DNA of 64,000 bases from Chrysoperla carnea (lineage: Eukaryota; Arthropoda; Insecta; Neuroptera; Chrysopidae), in assembly GCF_905475395.1 (NCBI RefSeq), contig NC_058338.1, positions 49,015,935 through 49,079,934 on the forward strand, given 5' to 3'. This document shows positions 28,571 to 41,057 of this stretch, piece by piece (within the stretch, counting starts at the first letter, position 1; the number at the start of each line of letters is the position of its first letter). The position numbers were made by a program, and so were the translations under genes. A model generated the notes under the pieces. That model did not search any database, was not told where the DNA came from, and worked only from the letters and a program-made list of their open reading frames with translations.

Positions 28571-29002
28571 ACACTCTGTATGGTTTTTTAACTTGACATT
28601 TACAAAAAATTTATGAAAGAAATTTGAAAAGTTCTCAATGATTTCGTGTTTAAATAAAAAACACTTCATCATTTTATTACAAATTTTCTTAAAAAAACAC
28701 AGTTCTCGCATGAGAAATCGATAAAATATCTGTCAATTTTTGCTCAAATCACAAAAAATATACTTAAAATAATATAATAATCTTTTTTCCCCCATGAAAT
28801 GCGAATCACATAAAAATAATACAGGCCATTTGAAAAAATGAAGTTCATCACCATTTAACCTAGAACCAATCCACCTATGAATAAACATGCATTTGGAATT
28901 GATCGAGGCTTTTCATGATCAAACTTTTGTTTGAAACAAATTTTTGTGACTTATTTTTTAACTTTTTTGCAAATGTCAAGTTAAAAAAGCAACCCTGTAT
29001 AT
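28571..29002. mobile_element. MITE-like element with about 38-bp inverted ends
   Basis: The left end (acactctgtatggtttttta then acttgacatttacaaaaaa) and right end (ttttttgcaaatgtcaagtt then aaaaaagcaaccctgtat) are inverted copies about 430 bp apart. No reading frame of note is found between them. Confidence 0.65.
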
Positions 29003-29060
29003 CTTAAATTTTTGGAATTTATTTGATATATTTAAAACAAAAATTATTTTTACAAAACTC

Positions 29061-29184
29061 AGTCGTTGCGTACTTTGTACTGCGCATCAGGCTGTCTTTT
29101 GTTTTAAATTTATTGTCTTAAGTTTTTCAATCACTTAGACAGCCTTGTGCGCAGGCGCTGTACAAAGTATGCAACGACCGATGA
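29061..29184. repeat. Imperfect palindrome, about 48-bp arms
   Basis: Left arm agtcgttgcgtactttgtac plus tgcgc and aggctgtct; right arm agacagcc, gcgca and gtacaaagtatgcaacgac. The arms are GC-richer than the surroundings and enclose a 30-bp AT-rich centre, as in a short MITE. Confidence 0.6.
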
Positions 29185-30111
29185 CTAGGCCCATCCCAGA
29201 TAGCTCGGGATAGGAGGCAAAATGAAATCTTACAAAATGATTGGCGGGAACCCTAATATTTGAAAATTATAAACTTGTTCATGGTGGTTTCATTATTTTG
29301 AGTTTGAACATTTTCATTAAAATTTGAAAGAAAACGCTACCTAAATTTGTAATATATAAACAAAAAATCACCTGTGTATTTAATTAAAAATATTCAATAA
29401 CTTATATTACTAATGTCATTTGATTTAATTGTGTAATTTTGTAATTTGATTTAAACAAATGTTAATTATTTAATTATTGAGTTTTTAAATAGTTTTAGAA
29501 ACAAAAAAAATTTACTATTCTACTCTACTTCATGTTTGAAAACTATTATCGGCAGATACAATTTTTAAAATAAAAAAATTTATATTATTGGATTTATTTT
29601 ATTGTAAAATAAAGATTTATTTTTATTGAAATTATAAGTTATTTACATTTTTTAGGTTAATTATAGTTTTTATTTTTATCCTTTTTATTTTCTTTTATAC
29701 CAAAAACTCTACTAAAACTGGCGGAATTTTATAGATTTGAGTTAGATGGTGCATTATGAAAATTTCCATTTTCTGGATGGAAACAGAAACAAAAGAGAGA
29801 GTAAAGAACTCTTTGTAAGTCACGAAGTCAAAACATTCATTAACATTTTTTTACCACAAAATCAACAGATCACATTGAGATGAAATTTTTAACTCAGACG
29901 TAGGGCTCTATGTTATGTAAGATTGTTCGCCATTTTTAACCAATGTCAAAAAGACATTCTCAAATACTATTTTTTAACAATGATAAGTTTTTTAAATTTA
30001 TAATCTATTAATTATCTCTGGGCTATACGAAAATTTTGTGAATGAAAAAAATATGTCTAATTTTGTGTGGTGTTGATATAATAATAAAATTATTTTATCT
30101 ACGATTAAGAA

Positions 30112-32593
30112 AGGTTTCAAAAAAATTCCAATAAGATCGAATCAAATTTGCCTGTGTTATCAAAAAAACCGAATTTTTTAACTTTATGACGTCATCAGAA
30201 TCTAAAAAATTGAATTTTGCTCTATCATATTCAAATTTTATCCAATTTTGATAAACCAAGTATGTAATCCTACTAAATTTGGGTCATACTTTTCAAATTT
30301 ATGATCAAAAATTACCTAGCTCTAATATGTTTCAAGATTGTGGAGTCGTGGTCCCAGAATTAAGCACATTGGTGATAGTTAGCCAATAACTGACATCACA
30401 ACTGAAAAAAGTGACCCACAATTAGTGGGGTTCAAACAAAATTCCAATAAGATCGAATCAAATTTGCCTGTGTTATCAAAAAAACCGAATTTTTTAACTT
30501 TATGACGTCATCAGAATCTAAAAAATTGAATTTTGCTCTATCATATTCAAATTTTATCCAATTTTGATAAACCAAGTATGTAATCCTACTAAATTTGGGT
30601 CATACTTTTCAAATTTATGATCAAAAATTACCTAGCTCTAATATGTTTCAAGATTGTGGAGTCGTGGTCCCAGAATTAAGCACATTGGTGATAGTTAGCC
30701 AATAACTGACATCACAACTGAAAAAAGTGACCCACAATTAGTGGGGTTCAAACAAAATTCCAATAAGATCGAATCAAATTTGCCTGTGTTATCAAAAAAA
30801 CCGAATTTTTTAACTTTATGACGTCATCAGAATCCAAAAAATTGAATTTTGCTCTATCATATTCAAATTTTATCCAATTTTGATAAACCAAGTATGTAAT
30901 CCTACTAAATTTGGGTCATACTTTTCAAATTTATGATCAAAAATTACCTAGCTCTAATATGTTTCAAGATTGTGGAGTCGTGGTCCCGGAATTAAGCACA
31001 TTAGTGATAGTTAGCCAATAACTGACAACACAACTGAAAAAAGTGACCCATAATTAGTGGGGTTCAAACAAAATTCCAATAAGATCGAATCAAATTTGCC
31101 TGTGTTATCAAAAAAACCGAATTTTTTAACTTTATGACGTCATCAGAATCCAAAAAATTGAATATTGCTCTATCATATCCAATTTTGATAAACCAAGTAT
31201 GTAATCCTACTAAATTTGGGTCATACTTTTCAAATTTATGATCAAAAATTACCTAGCTCTAATATGTTTCAAGATTGTGGAGTCGTGGTCCCGGAATTAT
31301 GCACATTAGTGATAGTTAGCCAATAACTGACATCACAGCTGAAAAGAGTGACCCACAATTAGTGGGGTTCAAACAAAATTCCAATAAGATCGAATCAAAT
31401 TTGCCTGTGTTATCAAAAAAACCGAATTTTTTAACTTTATGACGTCATCAGAATCCAAAAAATTGAATATTGCTCTATCATATCCAATTTTGATAAACCA
31501 AGTATGTAATCCTACTAAATTTGGGTCATACTTTTCAAATTTATGATCAAAAATTACCTAGCTCTAATATGTTTCAAGATTGTGGAGTCGTGGTCCCGGA
31601 ATTAAGCACATTAGTGATAGTTAGCCAATAACTGACAACACAACTGAAAAAAGTGACCCATAATTAGTGGGGTTCAAACAAAATTCCAATAAGATCGAAT
31701 CAAATTTGCCTGTGTTATCAAAAAAACCGAATTTTTTAACTTTATGACGTCATCAGAATCCAAAAAATTGAATATTGCTCTATCATATCCAATTTTGATA
31801 AACCAAGTATGTAATCCTACTAAATTTGGGTCATACTTTTCAAATTTATGATCAAAAATTACCTAGCTCTAATATGTTTCAAGATTGTGGAGTCGTGGTC
31901 CCGGAATTATGCACATTAGTGATAGTTAGCCAATAACTGACATCACAGCTGAAAAGAGTGACCCACAATTAGTGGGGTTCAAACAAAATTCCAATAAGAT
32001 CGAATCAAATTTGCCTGTGTTATCAAAAAAACCGAATTTTTTAACTTTATGACGTCATCAGAATCCAAAAAATTGAATATTGCTCTATCATATCCAATTT
32101 TGATAAACCAAGTATGTAATCCTACTAAATTTGGGTCATACTTTTCAAATTTATGATCAAAAATTACCTAGCTCTAATATGTTTCAAGATTGTGGAGTCG
32201 TGGTTCCGGAATTATGCACATTAGTGATAGTTAGCCAATAACTGACATCACAGCTGAAAAGAGTGACCCACAATTAGTGGGGTTCAAACAAAATTCCAAT
32301 AAGATCGAATCAAATTTGTCTGTGTTATCAAAAAAACCGAATTTTTTAACTTTATGACGTCATCAGAATCCAAAAAATTGAATATTGCTCTATCATATCC
32401 AATTTTGATAAACCAAGTATGTAATCCTACTAAATTTGGGTCATACTTTTCAAATTTATGGTCAAAAATTACCTAGCTCTATAATGTTTCAAGATTGTGG
32501 AGTCGTGGTCCCGGAATTATGCACATTAGTGATAGTTAGCCAATAACCGACATCACAGCTGAAAAGAGTGACCCACAATTAGTGGGTTTCAAA
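30112..32593. repeat. Satellite-like tandem array, eight monomers of 316 or 305 bp
   Basis: Unit starts (marked by attccaataagatcg) are at 30125, 30441, 30757, 31073, 31378, 31683, 31988 and 32293. The first three units are 316 bp; later ones are 305 bp because of a deletion that changes catattcaaattttatcca to catatcca. Each unit holds the palindrome tgacgtca inside atgacgtcatcag. Tail variants show a P-P-A-B-A-B-B-B order, meaning some dimers were copied together. No open reading frame persists across units. Confidence 0.95.
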
Positions 32594-32779
32594 AAAAAAT
32601 CGATTAATAGAATATGTATTTAATCTAAAAAAAAAATATAGCCAAAACAGTGACGTAACAATAGAGTAGCACGACGGGAATATAATGCAACGCAACCCCA
32701 TCAGAAGGAACCGTGTGCACAAAATGATTCTAACATATATTATTACATTTAGTAAAATTTAATAGTTGTATCTTTTGAT

Positions 32780-33355
32780 TAAATTTGCGAGGATGATCGT
32801 TTCCAAGACCTTGGAAGTGAACATATTCTATCGTGTATTAGTGTATTAGAGATCATTAACCAACTGAGATCGCGTTTCCTTGAAATGAATGAAAATGTTT
32901 ACAATTTCATTGTCTTGCAACCTGCCACTATGCAAAATTTAAAGAATACCGATTTATTAGAAACGACTTAAGTATTTATAAAAAAAGATATATACCTATC
33001 TTGTTTGTTGAGGAAATTTTTAGTTTTTGATCCGCTCTGACACGAAATAGAAAAGTCATCTTCTATAGGAGAATTTGCTGATTTGTTAATCATAGAGAAT
33101 CATTTTATTTCTTTAAGCTTTCCTGAAGTGTGCACTGCATTTCTGTTATTTTAAACCATTTCCTGGGACTACGCGAACAGTGCCAAGCGTTCATTTTCTA
33201 AATTAAAATTGATAAAAACTTATTTAAGAAGTACTATGGGGCAAGAAAGATACACAATTAGCTATTCTATCCAACATTCTATGGTTCAAAATTTAAACTT
33301 TGATGATGTCATTAACATTTTTGCTGAACAGAAAGCCCTAAAACAGGAATTGTAA
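32780..33355 (+). pseudogene. Decayed hAT transposase C-terminal region
   Basis: The plus strand reads DDRFQDLGSEHILSCISVLE then IINQLRSRFLEMNENV. After gaps comes NSAKRSFSKLKLIKTYLRST, then QNLNFDDVINIFAEQKALKQ and a stop at 33353-33355. This is the hAT dimerisation region (A/S-x-RSFSxLK, L.S.M, later DDxI..FA). Stops and frameshifts before and within it show it is dead. It lies directly after the satellite array. Confidence 0.75.
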
Positions 33356-35952
33356 TAATAAACATTTTGCACTAGAACAAAAATTATGATTAAAGTCCAT
33401 TACGCTCTATAATGGCGTTTTTTGTGCCTACTTTACTCGTGATTTTGCCATAAATTCTTTTATCTCAGCTGCGACACAATATCATTATGTAGCATTCTTT
33501 AACGAACTTATATTCGCAGAATTGTTAAGTTTATTTTATTTCTAGGTATGGCTTAGTATCTAAGGCACACCCTGGTAGTTTACGGAAGGTAATGGAATAA
33601 GTAAAAATTATTTAGAATTGTTATTGTATAAATTAATCACAATTAAAACGAAATTCCATTATTTTTAATTCAATACGTAGGATTTTTTAGTTATCTTTTA
33701 TTACATTGAAAACAAATTGTATGACTCATTAATTGAAATCTAAGAAAAATTTGTGAGTCGCAGAGTTCCATCACTAAGATCACATTCCCTTCATTATATA
33801 ATTTTTATTGAAATGGAATTTTTGTCTTTTCATTATTTCAAAACTTTACATAATGTAAACATGCGGAAAGGGGAGCCCACAATACCAAAAGTAAATATAC
33901 TAAGATAAATCTTCAACCTAACGCCATTTGGTGAGGCTGTAGAAATTTTAAAAACCACGATAAAACATGATACTTCGACCTCTAAAAGGGGATATATGTT
34001 TTGAGAAGTGTACATCCCCAAAATGGGAAAAGCTGAGACTAAATTAACTCACATACGGATTTACAATACTTGTTCAATTCGGAGAGGTTGTGAAGGTGTG
34101 CAAAACCTTAAAAAGCGTAGGAAATCCATTCCGATATAAAAAGGTGAAGGGGGCTGATACTCCAAAAGGCACTTTCCTGAGATTAACTGAAACATAACGA
34201 TTTTCAACCCTATACCTCAATTAGAATGTTCTGTACAGGTACGCAAATTCATAAAAACATCGAAAAATTCTGTTTACTTAACTACTGAGAATCTCCTCCA
34301 AATTGTTGAAATCAACCCCCGCTTTAATAACACTGATCCGCTTATAGTAAACAGCCATATATACCGATTTCAGCTCATTTGAAAGTTGTGAAAGGGTGTT
34401 CTAACTATATATAGTGATAAATTGAAGGATTATGAAAGGCTGTGTAAGTCTAAGGGTCCAGTGCGCTGTAATGAATTTACAGTGCACGCGGCCCTCCCCG
34501 TTGACCTTTGATACAATGCATAAGTATGTATTCTCGGAGAAAATTTTACTAAAAATCAATAAAAAAATTGATTCATTTATAAAGTGTGAATTTAATACTG
34601 TACAGTGTGCTTAACTAAAATAGAGCTGAAATTATTGCTGTGTATAAACTTAAAGATTCTGTTTCTGTATGCCTGCATCTAAATGTAATTAAATAAAGCC
34701 CAAAAATGAATTAATCAATTCAAGAGTGGGATATATATTTGGAGACTATAATTCAAAAGGAACTACAAATTTTACAAAATTCAAAAATATATAGGTAGTA
34801 AATAATAAACTATTCATAAACTATGCGAATTTCCTATTATAAAAAATTAAAAAAATTCACAAGTTTGAATATATTTCAAAATTTTAAACCTTTAATTAAC
34901 GAAGGCTTATTTAATTAAAGATTCTTCCGGGGGAGAGCACGATCAGATTTCCCATTCGTGAACTTAATTTCTACTGCTACAAGCAGACAAAATATTAAAT
35001 TTCAATCCTATATCGTATCTGTAATATTTGAGTAAAGAATTTTTAGTCCAGGGTTTCGCGTTTAAATTAAAAATAAAGGGAAAAGCACGCACTTTGCCTG
35101 TCCCTTAGAAAATCTTGAATTCAAAAATTCAAAATACATATATCTGAATAAATGTAGAAATCAGCCATTTACCGCAATATAGTTAGAGAGCTGGCCATAT
35201 GATTTACCATATATTTTTTAAATAAAATGTTTTATTTTATTCCATTCCATCTATTGTAAAAAAAACATATGGCAAATCATATGGCCAGCGTATGCTTGAT
35301 ATGACCCAATTGAAAAAACGCCGCTTGCCGAGCGTATTTTGTAAGAGATTGTTATAGAGATATGCTAATATTTATTCATGCCTTCTCTTTTCCTTGGGAA
35401 GCCTGAGGATATTTGTGGTCTTCCGGAATGGTTCTTCAGGGCAGAACAGAATTATCACTACATCCAATTTCGTAATTTAGTTTCTAAAAGATGAAAGGTT
35501 GCCGATTTGTTGCCAAAATTAAAGTTCGGTGATTACTGTGAACAAATAAACTAGATATGGGTATGAAAGTCTGTAGTTTTATGCGAATTTTAAGTACTTA
35601 ATATTCTTTAAACATTATGTATATAAAAATTTAGATTAAAAAAAATTATGGCGTCATAATTCCTGGTATTCGAAGACCTTGATGCCCATCACTTTTGTTT
35701 TTGTATACATAAGTTACGCATACTTTACAATCAGTACTTTTAGCAATGGTATTATAATAGTATTTCATAAGCATGCCATGATTTTAACAAGTTACCTGTA
35801 AGTAAATGACATTCATTCACAACTAGTTATTGACAAGTTTACATTTTCCAAATTTTTAGTAATGTTTTCATGTATTTCTGACATTCTACACACATAATTA
35901 CTCAGTATTATTTCATACACCGAACAGTGAAGTATTAACTTAAACAGTGAAA
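33356..35952. other. Intergenic DNA upstream of the serpin gene
   Basis: No gene seen. Holds an imperfect hairpin near 34457-34485 (cagtgcgctgtaa...tttacagtgcac) and the short inverted-repeat element at 35190-35289. The serpin promoter and any non-coding or alternative first exon should be in its right part; I see no convincing TATA box. Confidence 0.5.
35190..35289. mobile_element. 100-bp MITE-like inverted repeat
   Basis: Ends GCTGGCCATATGATTTACCA (left) and the complementary tggcaaatcatatggccagc (right), 23-bp arms with one mismatch or so, AT-rich centre. Confidence 0.75.
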
Positions 35953-36021
35953 ATGGCAACTAGTAAGGATATTGGTACAGTAGTTGAAGCAAACAACAAA
36001 TTTGGTTATGATGTTTATAAA
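35953..36021 (+). CDS. Serpin constitutive exon 1 (start)
   Basis: ATG at 35953 in the context gtgaaaATGGC begins MATSKDIGTVVEANNKFGYD and VYK, then the donor gtaagc. The segment fits the helix A start of serpins (NxxFxxDLYKxL), completed by LLSKASLEKS in the next exon. There is no signal peptide, so this form should be nucleocytoplasmic. The phase is 0. Another upstream first exon carrying a secretion signal, as in some other insect serpin genes, cannot be excluded. Intron 1 runs to 39180 and is 3.2 kb. Confidence 0.85.
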
Positions 36022-36430
36022 GTAAGCAGGTTATTTTAATTAGATTTTCTTAACACTTTTAAATGATTTTCATTCACCGGTTTTTCACTGGTACAAGCTA
36101 ATTTTAGTGTCGACATCTAAGAGTCTTATTGTCAACTAAAATAATGGAATATTCAAAATCTAATTCCAAAGGGTTTAGAATTCACAGATGAATGTTTTTG
36201 ATTCAAAATAAACTGCGAGTTACGAGTTTTGTATAATTATTTAATAAAAATAATAAATGCTTCTTATATTAGGTAGTTTTTAGTTTTTGCTCTGTACCGG
36301 TAAAAAAAAGAACTGAAGCTAAGAACTGAGTTAACTATATACTTCGGGATCAAAAATCTGCATTATTGTTAATAATAAATATAAAATTGTTAAATTACAT
36401 AAAATACAGCTATATTATCAATTGCTATAA

Positions 36431-36457
36431 AATGTGATAGCAAGTTGCTATCACATT
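36431..36457. repeat. Perfect 27-bp palindrome in serpin intron 1
   Basis: aATGTGATAGCAA, a single g, then TTGCTATCACATt: 13-bp perfect arms. Could form a hairpin in RNA or be a dimer-binding site; no known factor is assigned. Confidence 0.8.
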
Positions 36458-38072
36458 ACATGCTATCTTATCACTTTCCCCCGCTTAATCCGCCCCAAAC
36501 AACTTTACATTCATCCCTGGACAATTACAACCTTCGGTCTGGCTTTGACCATGAATCTCGAATTTAGTATAGATATTAGCCGAGAAAGTATAATGGTATA
36601 ATAACATCTATGTATTGTAAGAAACTTTGGTTTATAGTCTTGATTGTAGTCCCAAGTCCTATTCTGCTGTATAAAATATAATACCGTGAAGTTTCATAAT
36701 CCGACCAGTAGTTTTTGGGCGAAACCGTAACAAAACGTTCACGATTAGAATATATAGATAGAAGATTTATTTATATGGGTATATTACAAATACACTTAAC
36801 GCTTAACGTTTCATAAATATCTCAAGCTTATCCCAATATTTGGATCTTTTCCAAAATGAAATTTGATTATGAATCAGTCGCCATACTGTAATAAATGGTT
36901 TGAAATTTTACGCCAGTGTCTTCATGTCTGTTAGAGAGAGTAAGAAAATAGAAATTGAATGTACGATATTTTTTTTTACACTTTTGGTTCTTAAAAACAA
37001 ATTTAACTCTACAAATATTAAAGATGACAGTCAACGAATCCTTATATCAATCATTCTTTAAATTAATTATTTTGGTTAATTCTCTAAATTACTTTGCTCT
37101 CCATGATAATGAAACACCCCATCCATATACAAATAACGCTAAAATATACTGATTCAATTTAAGAAAAGTGTTAAAAGTTTAGAATAGTAATTAAATTTTG
37201 GGAGTCCTTTTATTTGAGCTTCCAAATCAAAGGGCTTAAAATCTATTATATCTATGCCCACGCAGACAAGATGGGTCTAGATTCCTATCATTGCTTAGTA
37301 TTTATTGCTGCTATGAGAACTTGGGCTATTAAATAATCTTTAAGTAACAACATAATCTTATCACTAGACAAGCGAACACTCCCAATTATGTCAGACCAGA
37401 AATACTTAATTTTCCTTCGGTAAAACGTATATTTTTTCTAGCTGATAAAAATAATGCATTGTATATAATTATATATTGTAATTATTCTCTATACTTTGTT
37501 ATCAATAATTAAAAATGCAAATGATAACCACATAATCATAAATATTTTATTATTTATTTAATATGGAACAAATATTTTTAATTTATAAATAATTATATTT
37601 AAATACCTATTTAAAAGTCTAATACTAGATAAGAAGCAAATTTTTTTCTTTAACGGATGTGGTAAAATGTAGTTTATCGATGTAAAAATGTTAAAGGGTA
37701 CATAATTAACAGATGTTATACATATTTACCAAATTGTGTTTGCAAATAAATAAAAACAAACTCATTGCAAAACTAATTTTGTCCCTTTTATCCTATGTCG
37801 CCAAAAAGAATTTTTGCATTTGTTATTTCCTATTTATTATAATTACGGGTCTGCTTCATAAGAGAAGTTAATTAACAAAAAACGCAAAAAAAAATTGTTT
37901 ATTGAAGCGAAAAATTTACGCGTCACTTTCGTTATGAACACCAAAAGAAAGTAACTTTAATGAATTAATTAATAAAATTCTGTTCAAATTGTATTTATAT
38001 CGCATAATAATTCAATCGGCCTCGTAGAATCCTGGAGGCAAGCGTGGGGCGTCTCCGAATAGTGCTTCGTCA

Positions 38073-38463
38073 ATCTAACATTTTTATTTAAAAATTTTTT
38101 TCTAAAATCGTTAGTTTTCGGAGTAAATACGATTAAAAATTGTCGCTATTGCATTTAAACGAAAGAAAACACGCTAGCTACTGAAAAATGCTTTAGCCAA
38201 AAGTTGTGAAGGGCGACAGAGGATATTCGCTTGTGTCCATGACTGTGCTAAAATTCTAGTTTCACGATCAGGTGACCTTGACCTTTAAATGATATTGAAA
38301 ATTTACCTAGGCTTAAAAAACCTTGAAAATTTTTGCTTAACATTTTTTCTAAAGCTAGCGTATTTTTTTCGATTAAATGCAATAATAACATATGTTTAAG
38401 CCGTATTTCCTCCGAAAGCTAACGATTATCGAAAAAAAAATTTTTAATGAAAAATGTTAGCTT
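38073..38463. mobile_element. MITE-like element, about 70-bp inverted ends, in serpin intron 1
   Basis: Left arm with ctaacatttttatttaaaaa and tcgttagttttcggagtaaa is mirrored at the right by tttcctccgaaagctaacga and tttttaatgaaaaatgttag. About 260 bp of non-coding DNA lies between. Confidence 0.7.
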
Positions 38464-39180
38464 TTTAATGAGGATTAACTTTCTAATTTAAAGTGTTATT
38501 TTATCTTTTACCTTATAAAATGTAAATTGGCTAACGTAACCCGAAGAACTAGGCCCAATCTGGTGTCAGAATATGATGTCCCCCATATCAAACTCTGCAA
38601 CTTTTGTTTAAGTTATTTTTTGATTGGTTAACTACAAATCGAGTTATAATCCAAAATATATCAAAATGATTAACCCTGCCTGTATATATTTCGCAGCCAA
38701 CTGGCTTAATTAATCGTTCAATTAACAAGTACTTTTCTCTCCATAAATCGATAAAAATAAAACAATAAAAACAAAATAACTGTTAAATATTATTTCGGGT
38801 TTATTTGTTTTTGCCTAAGAAAGTTTGGGCCTAACCTTTTTACCAAACAGGGCCTTTTAACTAGCGATATGTTCAGTCATTCAATCAAACAGCTAGCCAA
38901 ATGACTAGGGTTGGTAATGTTAAAGTACTTGTCTAGCCTAATCATTTAAATTTAAGCGCTTGAACCTTAAACTTGGCGCTGAAACCCACACACTGTCAAT
39001 ATGATATCGGCAAGCAATAATATTGTTGGTGATTTTCTCAGTTTGACTGCGTTCCGATTCAATTTAAGAACTTGGAGGCTAAATTTCTCATGCCCGTTAT
39101 ATTAATTTTAACCTAAAAAACTTGTATTATGGAAGCTATATTATTTTGTAATCTAAATGATAATTATTTTGAATTTTCAG

Positions 39181-39966
39181 TTACTTAGCAAGGCATCATT
39201 GGAGAAGTCGCCCAACAAACCTGAAAATATACTGTTATGCCCATTATCAGTGGAAACAATATTAGCTTTAACTTTTGTTGGAGCTAAAGGTGTAACAGCG
39301 GAGGAAATGAGTACAGTGTTAAAGTTTCCAAACGATGCATGTAAAGTGTCAAATGGCTTCTTAGATCTTACTGCACAATTAAAATCGAAAGATGTTATTA
39401 TAAGAATAGCAAACAAGGTTTTTGTAGATAAGGAGGTAAAATTAACGGAGGAATTTCAACAAGCCGCTGTAAAATATTTTGATTCGGAAACTGAATCCAT
39501 TGATATGAAAGATAAAGCTTCACTGGACAAAATAAATGGTTGGGTTGCACAAAAAACAGAAAATAAAATTCCTACAATTCTAGAAGACTTGGATGACGAT
39601 ACTGTATCCGTACTTGTAAATGCTATTTACTTTAATGGAAAGTGGGAAAACCCATTTAAGACAACTCCAGTACCAATGCAATTCTATTTGAAGCCCGAAG
39701 AAAGTATTGAAGTGCCTGCAATTCAACGTAAAGGAAAATATAGGTATTTTGAGGATGAAACTGTACAAATCGTTGAAATACCCTACAAGGGTAAGGAATT
39801 CAGTCTTATAATTGCTTTACCACGCGAAAATGGTCTTCCAAGTACTTTAGAAGAAATTTTCCCAGTGGATTACCAAAGTAAATTAGACCGTGAAGTTGAA
39901 GTTGATGTTACCATTCCAAAGTTTAAAATTGAGAGTAAAATTGATTTTACATCCATATTGCAAGAA
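39181..39966 (+). CDS. Serpin constitutive exon 2 (core fold)
   Basis: 262 codons between acceptor gaattttcag and donor gtaagt, both phase 0. It carries most of the serpin fold: ENILLCPLSVETILALTFVG (helix B/shutter), GAKGVTAEEMSTVL (helix C-D), VFVDKEVKL, the shutter motif VLVNAIYFNGKWENPF, PAIQRKGKYRYF, VEIPYKGKEFSLIIALPREN, and VEVDVTIPKFKIESKIDF (sheet C/A strands). No disabling change is seen. Function is to form the metastable body that traps a protease covalently after loop cleavage, assuming the inhibitory type, which the hinge in exon 3 supports. Confidence 0.93.
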
Positions 39967-40903
39967 GTAAGTTTTGTTTTTTAATTGCATTTAAGTGTAT
40001 GAGATTTTCAAGAAAAGGATAGTGCTATTATTGTGCTATTTATACTACTACTTGTAACAAAAAGTTCTGTACATTACAGTTACAGTGTTCTTAAGTTTTT
40101 TTAAATAATTTTTAGAACTGCTCGTTTAAAAAAAGCAGTGACGCATTTACCATTTAATGACCTCCACAAAAAAGGGCATCCACGCAGTTGATTTAAGCAA
40201 TGCTCCGGAAATGGCTCTAAAATTTCAACATAGGAAAGTTTCTCTTAGATCAAATTTTGCCTTGGCACCGAGAGTTTTTATGAATGGTTGCAAAAACATC
40301 TAATTCTGTGGGATGGAACTTTAAATCTAACTTGCGTTATTTACGGATTTTAAAATCTTTTAATTGCAAATAGCACTATAACATTAAAATTGTAAAAATG
40401 ATAGCCTTTTTAAATTTAAACCCGTTTTTAGTTATTCAATTGGGCAAAATATGGCGAATAGGCTAAATTTTCTAATAGATAATTCTAGACATCATTACTC
40501 AACCAGGATCAGACAGGAAAAATATCTTTTTTAAGACTATGGCTGAGAGATTATGATTTTGGATTGAAAATAATATTTTCTGATTACAGAGTAAAAAAAC
40601 CTAGCATCTACGCCGCTAGTATCACAGCATTTGAAATGTATTTAGAAAAAAAGAAAATCTTCAATTAAGCCTCTACTTAAGTCTTAACTTTATCATTTGT
40701 ATAATAAACATTATTTAGCTACGAGTGTCATAAAGTGAGATTATCGGGAAAAGCGAGAAAGTTTTTCATGATATATGGGTACTTTTTACCCGTTACACAA
40801 GATAGGCCCCTTTGTATCTCCTCTCTGTACCTCCTTCACAGCGTTTAAGGTGATGAATGAAATGTATTGTTATATCTTTAACATAATTTTTATTTAATTC
40901 TAG

Positions 40904-41057
40904 ATGGGAATGACAACAGCATTTAGTGGTGAAGCCGATTTTTCTGGATTAATTGACCCTAAAAGTGTAAGAACTAATGTCGCAATCAGTAAAGTAATTC
41001 AGAAATGCTTTATTGATGTCAATGAAGAAGGAACTGAAGCAGCTGCTGCAACAGCAG
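40904..41057 (+). CDS. Serpin constitutive exon 3, ends in the reactive-loop hinge
   Basis: Acceptor ttctag at 40898-40903; reads [35 protein letters not shown] and TEAAAATA plus one base g, then donor gtaatt. The consensus inhibitory hinge is present: Gly P15, Thr P14, Ala P12-P9. The exon stops after P7 in phase 1, so the next exon supplies everything from P6: the scissile bond, sheet-B strands 4-5 and the C-terminus. Read-through gives only a hydrophobic non-serpin tail ending at 41155, so a downstream exon must be joined. Confidence 0.93.

Noticed and set aside
30112-32593. CRISPR-like regular repeats
   Set aside because: Units of 305/316 bp are contiguous without unique spacers and the genome is eukaryotic; it is a satellite.
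36955-37152. Open frame in serpin intron 1 as a possible alternative first exon
   Set aside because: It has a Met and hydrophobic residues but no serpin helix A similarity and no convincing phase-0 donor at its end.
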